64,000 nt of DNA from Bradyrhizobium yuanmingense. Lineage in GTDB: Bacteria; Pseudomonadota; Alphaproteobacteria; Rhizobiales; Xanthobacteraceae. The translations under genes and the position numbers were made by a program. Positions within the stretch are counted from its first letter, which is position 1, and each line of letters opens with the position of its first letter. The DNA is taken from positions 1 to 64,000 of the forward strand of contig NZ_JARFML010000025.1 of the NCBI RefSeq assembly GCF_029167105.1, written 5' to 3'. The notes under the pieces were generated by a model. It saw only the letters and a list, made by a program, of their open reading frames with translations, did no database searches and was not told the DNA's origin. Shown here piece by piece: positions 19,040 to 28,082 of this stretch.

Positions 19040-22000
19040 CTATTCCGCGGCTATCTTCTTGAGCTCATCATCCGACATGCGATCGGGATCCATCGCTTGT
19101 AGCTCCTTGCGAGCACGCTCCTTGAGCTCGGCCACCGTGACCCGAGCGCTCTCACCAATTCGGTCTACCTCGACCACAGTATCGATATGCTCGAGAACTG
19201 CGATTCTCTTCTCATTGGGTGCCGCGATGATGATCTGGAGCCCAAGCTTCTTGTAAAAGCTCATCATCTGCCGTTGATTTTTCCCGTCCATCTTGGAAAA
19301 CGCTTCGTCGAAAATAGCTACCGACATCCCCGAGGGTCGCCCTGCTCCGGACTTGCCGCTTCCGTAAACCGACGCGAGCGACGCTCCGATAGCTACATAA
19401 ATCGGCACCTGTTGCTCGGCACCGGACCCGGTACCGCGCCGCGTCTCCCACCGGGTCGTCCGGCCGGTGATGATGTCCTGCATGTGGATCTCGAACGTGA
19501 AGAAGTTGCGATAGTCCTCGAAGAGACCGAAATCCTTATCTGGATCCTCAAGCAGCGCCTCGATCTCGCGCAAGGTATCGCGATGAGGAAAGTCTTCCGG
19601 GACCTCATTCCCCTTGAACAACATGTCGAGCGCCTCCGGTGACGTCTTGCTGATCTCAACGACCTTCAAAATCGGTTGAAACTCGGCCAGGCGCGCGTGG
19701 TGAAACGAATACCGCTCATTGTGGAACGGGTGATCGGCTAGACCAAAGTTCATCGCAGAGAGCTCGCGCTCCATTTTGCTGATGCGAGACGTTAAGGCGT
19801 TGATAAATTCGCCCCGCAACAAGGTCTTCGCTTTGTCGGCCGCTTCAGCAGCCTGTCGTTCATACCGGCGCAGCTCATTCTCTTCCATTTCCTGGATCAA
19901 CGTCTCGATCCAGGGCCGCACCTCTTGCAGAGGCTCGCTCTCGGTGCCCACCTGCGACACGACACCGAACTCATCAAAATAGTCTCCGAGCGCTTTTCGA
20001 ACCCGTCGTTCAATCTTGAACCTATCATCGTCTGCCGCCGCCACTGCTTTCGATGCCTCGGAGGCGATCATCCTATGCCTATCCAGGACCGCCCGCGTCG
20101 AAAGGTCGGCGAACCGAGACCCATAGGCCGCACGACCGGAAATACGGTTGTAGAGTTTTCGGTACTGCCCGTACGAAGCCCAAGCTATCTTTGCTCCCAG
20201 CTCCGAACCCGAAGTACCCTCTCCAGATTCGATGGTGTGCATAGCAATATCGGCCGCTCTTGTATGCTTGCGATGAGCTTCCTCCTGAAGGGCTCTCTGT
20301 CCTGCACGATGACGCTTCAATTCCAACTGGGCTTGCCGCTTTTGCTTCAACCCGCCATCACCAGCGCCGTCGAGCGCGGCGATCCGTTGCTCGAATTCGT
20401 TCCGCTCTCGGGCAGACTTCTCAAAGTCTTCGACGATTGCCTTGAAGGAAGGCAACTTGTCGTCGAATATCCTTCCGAGTTGGACGTACGCGGCGTCAGC
20501 CAGCTTGGCTGCACCATCAGACTTTGTATGCGCATCCGAAAGCTGCTCGGCTTTCTCCTTGAGGTCATGAAACGCTTGCGTCTGTGCCGCCTTGCCGATC
20601 TTGAAATCCGACGGCTCGGCCGCACGATGCGTCCTTACTAAGCCATCGTCGTAGAGACCGTCCTTCATAATCGCCCGCCCCGGTTCATTGAACTGGGCGA
20701 TCGTATCCGCCAGGCGCACCGTACCATGCCTTCGGACTATAAATGCGATGGCATCCCGATCGTCGGAATTAAAAAGTGCTGGAAACGTTCCAGCACGCGG
20801 CCCTGGCCCGTTCGGGTCGAGCTTGTTCAGGCTTACCAACGAAGCACGCCGAAAGTCCCGACGCCCTTCTTTGAAAAGAGCCGTGGCACGAGCGATGTCT
20901 GGCCGATCTACGAGAACCGCCTCCCGGTCTCGGCCCAAGAGACCTTCCGCCGCGGCGGTCCAAGAGACATCCGACAGTTCAACGAGGTTACACAGCACGC
21001 GGGGCGACATCCCAGCCTGCCGCAATTTGAGACACAAGCGCTCCGTGTCTTCATGCAAATAGATCGAGCTTCCACCACTCAAATGTTGACGAATCCGATC
21101 CTCAAGCAACCGAGCTCGTTCCTTTTCGTCTTCGGCCTTCCGGATCAGATCGCGGCGCGCCTGATCCACCTTCATCATCAGCGTCCGATCCGCAGCAAGA
21201 AGTCGCGTTTCCGCATCCAGCAAGCTTCCGACGGGCCGCTCAAGCGAAACGCCCGTCGCGGCCCGGGTCAGCCCGGAAATCAACGTAATGAACTCGTCGA
21301 AGCCAAACTCCCTCATGGCACTCAGCGCCTGCAGAGAACGGACGGACTCTAGCCTTCTCTCGAACTCGATTGTCGCACGCTGTCCGGCCTGCAAGGAGGA
21401 CGTCAGCGATTGAGCGAGCGAAGTCCGGCCGCTCTTGGCGTCATGCTCGGAGATTGCGATGTCCAGTCTTCTGATTTCGGTCTCGATCGCGCTCAAGTCT
21501 TGATCGATAGAATCCATCTCCGCCTTGGCCGCATCCCGCTTGGCTGCCTCCTCCGTGAACTTCCTGACTTCTACCAGATAAGCGGTACGTGCTCCAAACC
21601 AATTGGCGCGTTTCAATATCCATTGTTCCAGAGATCTGCGCTCGTGAGAGTCGGCAAGTTCGACAAGAATGGCTCTCAGTTCGATCAGCGCCTCCAGCTT
21701 TTCGCGCATGGTGCGGATCGTATCGTTGATTTTTCGGTAGGTGCGGATTGATTCCCGAAGCTCTCCCACCTTCATATTGTTCTTTTCGAGAATGTAGTTT
21801 CGTACAAATTCGGTGGCAGTCTGATCGTGATCCAGCGTCATCGCGTTCACAACGGCCTTTTGAAGCGAATTTGCGTTCTGCTCTCCTACGACGGACGCGT
21901 GGGGAACCAGCTTTCGCATATATTCTCTGACATAATCGATCGCCTTGTCCCGGTGATTGACGAAATTCTCTTGCCCGACAGCTGAGACGATCCGGTTGCG

Positions 22001-22480
22001 GACATCGTCCCATTCTGCCGGAAATCGCTTGCCGTCCCTCACTTCGACGAAGTCCTGCGCCTTCAAAATCTTACCGGTAACGACGAAGCGACCGAGCACA
22101 GTCTCGTTGGTCTCCGACCGCCTGGCCTCTATCGCCATTCCGATGCTCACCGGAGGCCGCTTGCCTTCAGTGTCGACAAACCCGAGACAAATATAGGTGC
22201 GAGCTTGCTCTCTCTTGCGTTCGTCCTCGCCTAGGGCACCGAGGCAGTAGTCCACAATGGTTCGCTTGGAGGCACTCCGGCTTTTTCCCTTGTCGCCGGC
22301 GACCGCGTTGAGCCGCTGAATGTTCTTGTTCCCGCCGGTCAGCACCACTTGGGCCATGTCGAGAATGGTCGACTTGCCAGACCTGTTCTCGCCGAACACG
22401 CCGGTATGGCCTGTTAAATCGAAATCCTCGACATCGAACAGGTGCCACTGGACCATAGACACATGACGCAACTCCATCAC
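19040..22480 (-). CDS. jetC: Wadjet SMC-like ATPase JetC
   Basis: 1146 residues, the motor of the Wadjet complex. Walker A GENRSGKST lies at 30-38. Long coiled-coil arms occupy most of 230-1000, with a central hinge-like globular section (about 470-560, containing RLCLKLRQAGMSPRVLCNLV). The C-terminal head carries GSGAEQQVPIYVAIGASLAS and Walker B SVAIFDEAFSKMDG. The layout is that of MukB-like SMC proteins. Its start overlaps the jetB stop by four bases (ATGA); a second ATG follows immediately. JetC hydrolyses ATP to extrude DNA loops. Family members lacking any of these motifs are inactive; none is missing here. Confidence 0.93.
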   Translation of the reverse strand: MMELRHVSMVQWHLFDVEDFDLTGHTGVFGENRSGKSTILDMAQVVLTGGNKNIQRLNAVAGDKGKSRSASKRTIVDYCLGALGEDERKREQARTYICLGFVDTEGKRPPVSIGMAIEARRSETNETVLGRFVVTGKILKAQDFVEVRDGKRFPAEWDDVRNRIVSAVGQENFVNHRDKAIDYVREYMRKLVPHASVVGEQNANSLQKAVVNAMTLDHDQTATEFVRNYILEKNNMKVGELRESIRTYRKINDTIRTMREKLEALIELRAILVELADSHERRSLEQWILKRANWFGARTAYLVEVRKFTEEAAKRDAAKAEMDSIDQDLSAIETEIRRLDIAISEHDAKSGRTSLAQSLTSSLQAGQRATIEFERRLESVRSLQALSAMREFGFDEFITLISGLTRAATGVSLERPVGSLLDAETRLLAADRTLMMKVDQARRDLIRKAEDEKERARLLEDRIRQHLSGGSSIYLHEDTERLCLKLRQAGMSPRVLCNLVELSDVSWTAAAEGLLGRDREAVLVDRPDIARATALFKEGRRDFRRASLVSLNKLDPNGPGPRAGTFPALFNSDDRDAIAFIVRRHGTVRLADTIAQFNEPGRAIMKDGLYDDGLVRTHRAAEPSDFKIGKAAQTQAFHDLKEKAEQLSDAHTKSDGAAKLADAAYVQLGRIFDDKLPSFKAIVEDFEKSARERNEFEQRIAALDGAGDGGLKQKRQAQLELKRHRAGQRALQEEAHRKHTRAADIAMHTIESGEGTSGSELGAKIAWASYGQYRKLYNRISGRAAYGSRFADLSTRAVLDRHRMIASEASKAVAAADDDRFKIERRVRKALGDYFDEFGVVSQVGTESEPLQEVRPWIETLIQEMEENELRRYERQAAEAADKAKTLLRGEFINALTSRISKMERELSAMNFGLADHPFHNERYSFHHARLAEFQPILKVVEISKTSPEALDMLFKGNEVPEDFPHRDTLREIEALLEDPDKDFGLFEDYRNFFTFEIHMQDIITGRTTRWETRRGTGSGAEQQVPIYVAIGASLASVYGSGKSGAGRPSGMSVAIFDEAFSKMDGKNQRQMMSFYKKLGLQIIIAAPNEKRIAVLEHIDTVVEVDRIGESARVTVAELKERARKELQAMDPDRMSDDELKKIAAE

Positions 22481-23118
22481 GGCTCGTCTCCGTCGGCAGC
22501 TTGTGGCGCACTTACCTCTTGAGATCGAACGTACCGCTCGATCCGTTGCAGGGCGTCCGAGCCGCTGATCAATTTTATCATCGGACGGATCGCTACCTCG
22601 ACGTCCTGCGCCTCGCTGTCGAACTCACCGATATCGACGAGGCTCCTTTGGGATGCCTCTTTCAAAATCTCTCGGAAACGGCTCAAAGAGATCGCACTCG
22701 AGCCGTTCGGCTGAACCATGTCCTTGTAGCGATCGAACAGATTATTCAGCGTCGTGACGACTATCGCACGATCTTCGACCGCGCCAACATTCACCTCATC
22801 TTGCCAGTGGGCGGCTAACACTAGAATGACGATCGTCTCGTCGAGCTTCATTCGCGGCAACGGCACGTCCTCGCCGACAGCGGTGATGCCTGCCCACTGG
22901 GCCTCAGTGTCGCGGTGCACGCGATACCCACAACTATCAAAGAACTCGTCGATCACCGACCGAAAGCGACCATCCATGATAACGTTGAAGATCGCGCCGG
23001 TTCGCGGATCGCCGGCAAACAGGAATTGTCGCCTCAACAGGAAGTGTACCGCCTTTCTAAGGTCGGCCGCCTTTTCGACGCCCAGACTGCGCTCGATCGC
23101 TTCGAACTCACTAAGCAT
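22477..23118 (-). CDS. jetB: Wadjet subunit JetB (DUF4194)
   Basis: 213 residues from the ATG at 23118; an ATG seven codons upstream is possible but lies deeper inside jetA. The sequence matches DUF4194: DLRKAVHFLLRRQFLFAGD, an acidic and aliphatic middle region with PLPRMKLDETIVILVLAAHW and ALSLSRFREILKEA-like helices. JetB is the MukE-like winged-helix partner that joins the kleisin JetA to JetC. It overlaps jetA by eight bases and jetC by four, indicating tight translational coupling. Confidence 0.9.
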   Translation of the reverse strand: MLSEFEAIERSLGVEKAADLRKAVHFLLRRQFLFAGDPRTGAIFNVIMDGRFRSVIDEFFDSCGYRVHRDTEAQWAGITAVGEDVPLPRMKLDETIVILVLAAHWQDEVNVGAVEDRAIVVTTLNNLFDRYKDMVQPNGSSAISLSRFREILKEASQRSLVDIGEFDSEAQDVEVAIRPMIKLISGSDALQRIERYVRSQEVSAPQAADGDEP

Positions 23119-24664
23119 GGCGACGCCTCGCACCGGCATGGCGCCTGACGATGAAGTTAGAGCACCTTAGCCACTCGCTGTCATGGGGCGGCGAATCCGA
23201 AGAAAACTCGAGCTCGAAGTGAAGGCCAACCTCCGGCGGAATTTCGTTGCTCAACGCAAATCTGCGTGCGGCATCAAATGCAAGGAAATCGTCAACCGTC
23301 TCGAGCGCCATGAAGCGCGCTTCTCTCGTCCCCGCGACAGGCACCTGGGATTCGAGAAAGCGTTGAACTTCCTTGGGACTCGGCGCAATTCTCTCGATGT
23401 ATTGTCTGCGCAACTTCTTTCGGAGTTCGTAGAGAGGATCGTCGGGCCAATCGCGCAACGGCTTCAGTTCGATAGGCTTGCGCGGCTCGCGGCTCGGCGC
23501 GTGATGGAATTCCGACCACGGCGACCGAAGCGGCTCAAGACTCCATTCGACTGTAGCGTTTGCGTGGCGCCCTCGCGCGATGAGGTCGTCGAGGCGGCGC
23601 ACCAGATCCCCCGCCCGCCCTACCAGGCCGTGGGTTCCTCGCTCCGCGTATTTAATGGTGTTGCGGACGCGCGCCTCCAGTTGGCGGCGGAAGGTCTCGA
23701 TCCGCTCAAACATTTCCCCGATATGACCGAACGTGCTTTCGATCGCTAGCAGATCACCCTCAACGTCGAGGCTGGCCTCCGACATCGACGGCGAAACACC
23801 CGCCTTCACGTACTCCTCCGACAATACCTGCATCGTCGCGGGCGTATGAGCGATCCTTCTTGCGAGATCGACAATGGCATCCCTGAACCGGTACGGATGG
23901 TTGAACGTTAGGATGGACTGGAAGTCGCGCAGCAGAAGTTGCTCGACGAATTCCTCGAAGAAGGCTTCGAGCCGGTCGCCGACCGTCTTCGACTCCATCA
24001 CGGTCCGTCGGATTCTCTTCAGATCCGAAAGAATGGCCCGAAGGCTCTTGGTGAACTGATCGACCTGGTTGCGTGCTTCACGAAGGGCAAGGGCGACCTC
24101 CCGTTGCTTCGGGTCAACAATCTCCGGGTTGAGCTTCTCCACTGCCTCGAGGTTCACGCGGACAGTCACTATGAGCCCGCCAAACCTTTGTGAGACGTCC
24201 TTATTCAAGCTTGCCAGACGCTGGATCACCAACAGCGGTCCCATCGACATGTCGACAGTAACGCGAAGGCCGTACTCCTCCTCTTCGAGCCAGCCCCATG
24301 AGATAAGCCTTTGATATACTTGGCGGGCGATCAGCAGAGCCCGATCCGCCTGTTCCGTCTTCGCTGCTGCAGCGCGTTTAATCCGCCTGCGCCCCGCGGA
24401 AATGACCTCCGGCAACGGATCGCCGAAGTCGTCGTTTTCGTTCCAAAGCGACGGATTGGCCCGCATGACGTCGTAGACGGCATGCGTGACTTCCTGCGGG
24501 GTCGGGAACGCGGGAGCGCCAGTGAAAAAACGTTCGTACAGATCCAGCAAAACCAGCGAATACAGGTGCTTATGGTCCCGCGAAAAGGCCAAAAACGCAT
24601 CGTCATGAAGGTATCTAAATAACAACGCTTCGCCCCCAGCGGCTGGTTCGGCCTGAAGCCCCAC
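23111..24664 (-). CDS. jetA: Wadjet kleisin-like subunit JetA
   Basis: 517 residues, first gene of the operon. The start has LFRYLHDDAFLAFSRDHKH followed by LVLLDLYERFF, and an acidic winged-helix-like part includes YQRLISWGWLEEEEYGLRVT. A long helical middle carries FGGLIVTVRVNLEAVEKLN and NQVDQFTKSLRAILSDL, and the C-terminal domain is rich in Arg. This follows Wadjet JetA (MukF-like). I cannot decide the Wadjet subtype by eye; the resemblance is to the JetA family used in type II rather than to DUF2397-type (type III) proteins. Upstream, the operon is preceded by about 270 bases up to a divergent broken GNAT gene, where its promoter should lie. Confidence 0.88.
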   Translation of the reverse strand: MGLQAEPAAGGEALLFRYLHDDAFLAFSRDHKHLYSLVLLDLYERFFTGAPAFPTPQEVTHAVYDVMRANPSLWNENDDFGDPLPEVISAGRRRIKRAAAAKTEQADRALLIARQVYQRLISWGWLEEEEYGLRVTVDMSMGPLLVIQRLASLNKDVSQRFGGLIVTVRVNLEAVEKLNPEIVDPKQREVALALREARNQVDQFTKSLRAILSDLKRIRRTVMESKTVGDRLEAFFEEFVEQLLLRDFQSILTFNHPYRFRDAIVDLARRIAHTPATMQVLSEEYVKAGVSPSMSEASLDVEGDLLAIESTFGHIGEMFERIETFRRQLEARVRNTIKYAERGTHGLVGRAGDLVRRLDDLIARGRHANATVEWSLEPLRSPWSEFHHAPSREPRKPIELKPLRDWPDDPLYELRKKLRRQYIERIAPSPKEVQRFLESQVPVAGTREARFMALETVDDFLAFDAARRFALSNEIPPEVGLHFELEFSSDSPPHDSEWLRCSNFIVRRHAGARRRHA

Positions 24665-24933
24665 CTACCAGCTAAACCCCGTTCCCTTTCCGTTCATGCT
24701 AGAACGACAAGCAGCGGTTGTCCATCGGACTAAGACCAATCGACCACGGCGTCCGGCGGAAGAAACCGCGCCTGATCGTCGCGGTTCAGCTCTGCAACCG
24801 CTTAGGGGCCAATGGAGGACGGTATTTTCGCACCCGGTTTGAGCAGCTTAACGGCGGATCCGCGCCTGTCATTGATAAGAATTTCCTGCTAGTGGTTCTC
24901 CATACGCTGGGAGATTCATTGAAAGTATTTGCC

Positions 24934-25425
24934 ATGCCCTGGCGAGCGATGGAGCCCGACCATCTTCCCGGAGTTCGCGGTATCGCAGATCGCGTCCACC
25001 TGAACTACCCTGAGGATGAGGCCGTTTTCTCCGAACGGCTGGAGCTGTACCCTGAGGGATGTTTCGTGCTCGAGCGCGCGCGGGACGGCTTGACCGGCTA
25101 CATCATCAGCCATCCTTGACATTTCAAGAAGCCCCCCGTGCTGAATGTCCTTTTGGGCGCGGTCGCCGAGCCCGCTTCCACCTACTATACTCATGACATC
25201 GCGCTGCTGCCGGAGGCACGCAGCAATGGTTCGGCTTCCGAAGCCGTGCTCAAGCTGGTCAGGCACGCGAAAAACGCGCGATTTCCCAACCTCTCGCTGG
25301 TGGCGGTCAACAATTCAGTGAAGTTCTGGGAGGGACACGCTTTCCGAACGCTGGACGCGGATTTGAACCAGAAGCTCGCAAGCTATGATGCGCGGGCAAA
25401 GTATATGGTTCTTGAACTGACGTGA
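24934..25425 (+). pseudogene. GNAT acetyltransferase split by one nonsense codon
   Basis: A complete GNAT fold is readable in a single frame: MPWRAMEPDHLPGVRGIADR at the start, ERLELYPEGCFVLE, LTGYIISHP, then HDIALLPEARSNGSASEAVL (acetyl-CoA loop) and LVAVNNSVKFWEGHAFRTL at the end. A TGA at 25117-25119 interrupts it where intact relatives have Trp (S-H-P-W-H). No frameshift is needed, so this is a one-base change (TGG to TGA) and the decay looks recent. The acetylated substrate is unknown. Confidence 0.7.
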
Positions 25426-25891
25426 TATCTCCGCACTTAGTTTCCTTGGGCCGAGGTGTTGCTTCACGAAGACGCACGAGTCACGCCACTGCTGATCTGC
25501 CAGGCGCAGCGCTTATTGGCTTCACCCTCCGCGCGGTACCCTCGGAGGCCAAGCCAGCATAGAGCCGACGCAGCTCACATGTGATCGCGCGAACAGCGCG
25601 CTCGTCAAGACCCCAGCAGGCTATCGGCGTCCCATGTTCTGCTCAAGCTGAAGCAACCGCAAGAAACTTTTTTAGTCGCGGGAAGAGAGTGCGTCGCCAT
25701 GGCGGCCGCAAGCGGACAACGCCATGACTGGACAAGCGAGCTGGCAATTTACGGCACGACACAATCAAATGCAGCCGCTGTCGTCGCTACAGTGAAGCGG
25801 CTGTAATGTATCCGAATGCGATCCGCTTGACGGACTATTGAACTGACGTCTCTCAGGGGGACTCCTTACGCCCAAAATCCCGTGAACGCCT
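25426..25891. other. Gap with no supported gene
   Basis: About 465 bases between the broken GNAT gene and the end of the convergent hydrolase gene. No domain-bearing frame and no clear terminator hairpin with T-run was found. Confidence 0.4.
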
Positions 25892-26785
25892 TCAGGGATC
25901 AACAAGGTGCCCTCGCGCGAAGGCCGCTACCTCTTCGATCGAGGTCATACCTTCGTCGAGCATCGGCGCAAACAATTGCCAGGAGTGGCACATGCCATCC
26001 CAGACCTTCAGCTCAGCAAAGACGCCCGCCTGACGGAGACGCTCAGCGAGTTGCACGCTGTCGTCGCGCAGCAGTTCCCACGATCCGACGTGAATCAACG
26101 TCGGCGGTAGCTTCGACAGATCACCATTCAGCGGCCTAAGATAAGGCGACGTTGGAATGCTGGCGCCGAAATAGGCGTGCCTGAACAGCTCGACCAGTTG
26201 GGGGGTGAGCAGGGGAGCGTCGGTGGCGGAGCGGAACGACTTGCTCTGTCCGGTAAAGTCCAGCGCCGGCGACATAAGAGCCAACGCACCCGGAATGGGC
26301 AGCCCTTCATCGCGGGCACGCATCGCGGTCGATATGGTGAGGTTACCGCCCGCCGAGTCGCCGGACAGGCAAATTGCGGATAGCGCGAAGCCATGCTCCA
26401 GCGCCCATTTGTATACGGCGAGCGCATCGTCGTGGGCGGCGGGCGCCGGATGTTCAGGCGCGAGCCGATAGTCCGCGGCGAGGACGGCAACGCCCGAGGC
26501 ACGCGCGAGATTAGCGGCGACGACGCGGTGCGAGCGCGACGAGCCAAAGAAAAAACCGCCGCCGTGGTAATGGATGATCAAGTACTTGTCGTTCGAGTTA
26601 GGATAGTGGATCAGGTCGCCCCCGACAGGCCCCGATGATACCCGCTTGATCATTGCGCCGGCTGGGATCGGCGTCTGCGCGTTGATCGCCTCGAACCATG
26701 CGCGCATGTCCGCCGGGCTGCCATTGCCGGGCGGCGGGAATTGCGCGCTCGTTTGCAAAATCGCAGCGAGCTGCTGCTTGGACAT
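25892..26785 (-). CDS. Alpha/beta hydrolase, hormone-sensitive-lipase type carboxylesterase
   Basis: 297 residues. HSL-family signatures are intact: the oxyanion motif HGGGFFFG at 74-81, YRLAPEHPAPA at about 107-117, the nucleophile elbow GDSAGG with Ser144, and near the C-terminus VWDGMCHSWQ with the catalytic His. It is the last gene of a three-gene operon with benzyl-alcohol-type and benzaldehyde-type dehydrogenases, 112 bases after the alcohol dehydrogenase. This suggests that it releases an aromatic or allylic alcohol from an ester, which the next two enzymes oxidise. The substrate is inferred from context only. Confidence 0.85.
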   Translation of the reverse strand: MSKQQLAAILQTSAQFPPPGNGSPADMRAWFEAINAQTPIPAGAMIKRVSSGPVGGDLIHYPNSNDKYLIIHYHGGGFFFGSSRSHRVVAANLARASGVAVLAADYRLAPEHPAPAAHDDALAVYKWALEHGFALSAICLSGDSAGGNLTISTAMRARDEGLPIPGALALMSPALDFTGQSKSFRSATDAPLLTPQLVELFRHAYFGASIPTSPYLRPLNGDLSKLPPTLIHVGSWELLRDDSVQLAERLRQAGVFAELKVWDGMCHSWQLFAPMLDEGMTSIEEVAAFARGHLVDP

Positions 26786-26897
26786 GTTTCCTCTTGTTCG
26801 AAGATGAGCGGAATGCCGGTGGATCGGTCTGTGCCATTTTTCCTGAAGGCCGGCGAGGCGCCAGGCCCGGCGCCTCGCGCGCTGGGAGTGATCTTTT

Positions 26898-27998
26898 TCA
26901 GTCCATTCGCACGATCGGTTTAATTACGGCGCCGCTCTCGGAATCGAAGATCGCAGAATTGATCTCATCGAGGGTGTAGAACTCAACGAGCTTGTCGAAC
27001 GGGAAACGGCCGCTTCGGTAGAGATCGATCAGCTCCGGGATGAAGAATGCAGGATCGGAGTCACCCTCGACGATGCCGATCAGGCGGCGGCCACCGCTCA
27101 TGAAATGCGTCTCGTTGAGCACGATCTCCGCATCCGGCCCAGACGCGCCGAGAATGCCGCAGGTGCCGCGAGGGCCAAGGCTCTCCACGGCGTTGCGGAT
27201 CACCGCGGGCTGGCCGGTCGTGTCGAGTGCGAAATTCAGGCCCGAGCCGGTGATCTGCATGATCGCCTCGACCGGGTTGGTTTGGCGCGGATCGATCACA
27301 TGGGTGGCCCCAAGTGATCTGGCGATCTCGAGCCTTGCCGGGTTGATATCTACCGCGATGATGGTGCTTGCACCTATGACCTTGGCCGCCATCAGCGCCG
27401 ACAATCCGACCGATCCGGATCCGAACACCACGAAGGATTGCCCGGCGGTAACCTTCAGAGCGTTCATCACCGCACCAGCGCCGGTCTGCACGCCGCAAGC
27501 TAGCGGCCCGAGCAGTTCGAGCGGGACTTCGGACGTGACCTTCACCACATTAACCTCGTGGCAAAGCGCGTGCGTTGCGAACGACGACTGGCCGAAGAAA
27601 TTGCCATTTATTCGAGCGCCGTCCGCCGACAACGCGCTCGATCCATCCGCGCGCGTGGCGAAGAAGTTGCGCGGGAAGAATTCATGGCAGTAGCTTGCGG
27701 CGTGATCCTTGCAGCTCGGGCACCTGCCACAGGAATTGAAGGTCATTACGACGTGGTCGCCGGGCTGCACCTTGGTGATCGCATCCCCCACCGCTTCGAC
27801 GACGCCAGCTCCTTCGTGACCGAGCACGACCGGCAAGGGCGTCGGCAGCATGCCGTCGCGGACGACCAGGTCAGTGTGACAGACCCCCGTGGCTTTGACC
27901 TTGACGAGGATCTCGTCGGGGCGCGGGGGTTCGAGCTCAATTGTTTCAAGCTTGAGCGGCGCGCCCGTTTCGCGGGCCACGGCGGCACGAATCTTCAT
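26898..27998 (-). CDS. Zinc-dependent aryl/benzyl alcohol dehydrogenase
   Basis: 366 residues from the ATG at 27998, which is preceded by GGAGG; an upstream in-frame ATG adds 17 unlikely residues. A medium-chain dehydrogenase with catalytic-zinc ligands C40 and H61 (G-H-E), structural-zinc cysteines C90, C93, C96 and C104, and a Rossmann fingerprint VFGSGSVGLSAL around residue 180. The sequence resembles XylB-type aryl-alcohol dehydrogenases, which oxidise benzyl alcohol and related compounds to aldehydes with NAD. The adjacent gene encodes a benzaldehyde-type dehydrogenase. Gene spacing of 84 bases and common orientation indicate co-transcription from the sigma-54 promoter upstream. Confidence 0.88.
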   Translation of the reverse strand: MKIRAAVARETGAPLKLETIELEPPRPDEILVKVKATGVCHTDLVVRDGMLPTPLPVVLGHEGAGVVEAVGDAITKVQPGDHVVMTFNSCGRCPSCKDHAASYCHEFFPRNFFATRADGSSALSADGARINGNFFGQSSFATHALCHEVNVVKVTSEVPLELLGPLACGVQTGAGAVMNALKVTAGQSFVVFGSGSVGLSALMAAKVIGASTIIAVDINPARLEIARSLGATHVIDPRQTNPVEAIMQITGSGLNFALDTTGQPAVIRNAVESLGPRGTCGILGASGPDAEIVLNETHFMSGGRRLIGIVEGDSDPAFFIPELIDLYRSGRFPFDKLVEFYTLDEINSAIFDSESGAVIKPIVRMD

Positions 27999-28082
27999 GC
28001 CTAGCCTCCAAAAGTCAGGTGGTTTGAGGCGCAAGCTTCCGGCACGCAAGCGCCGGAAGCTGTGTGGTATCTGCGAAGGGGC

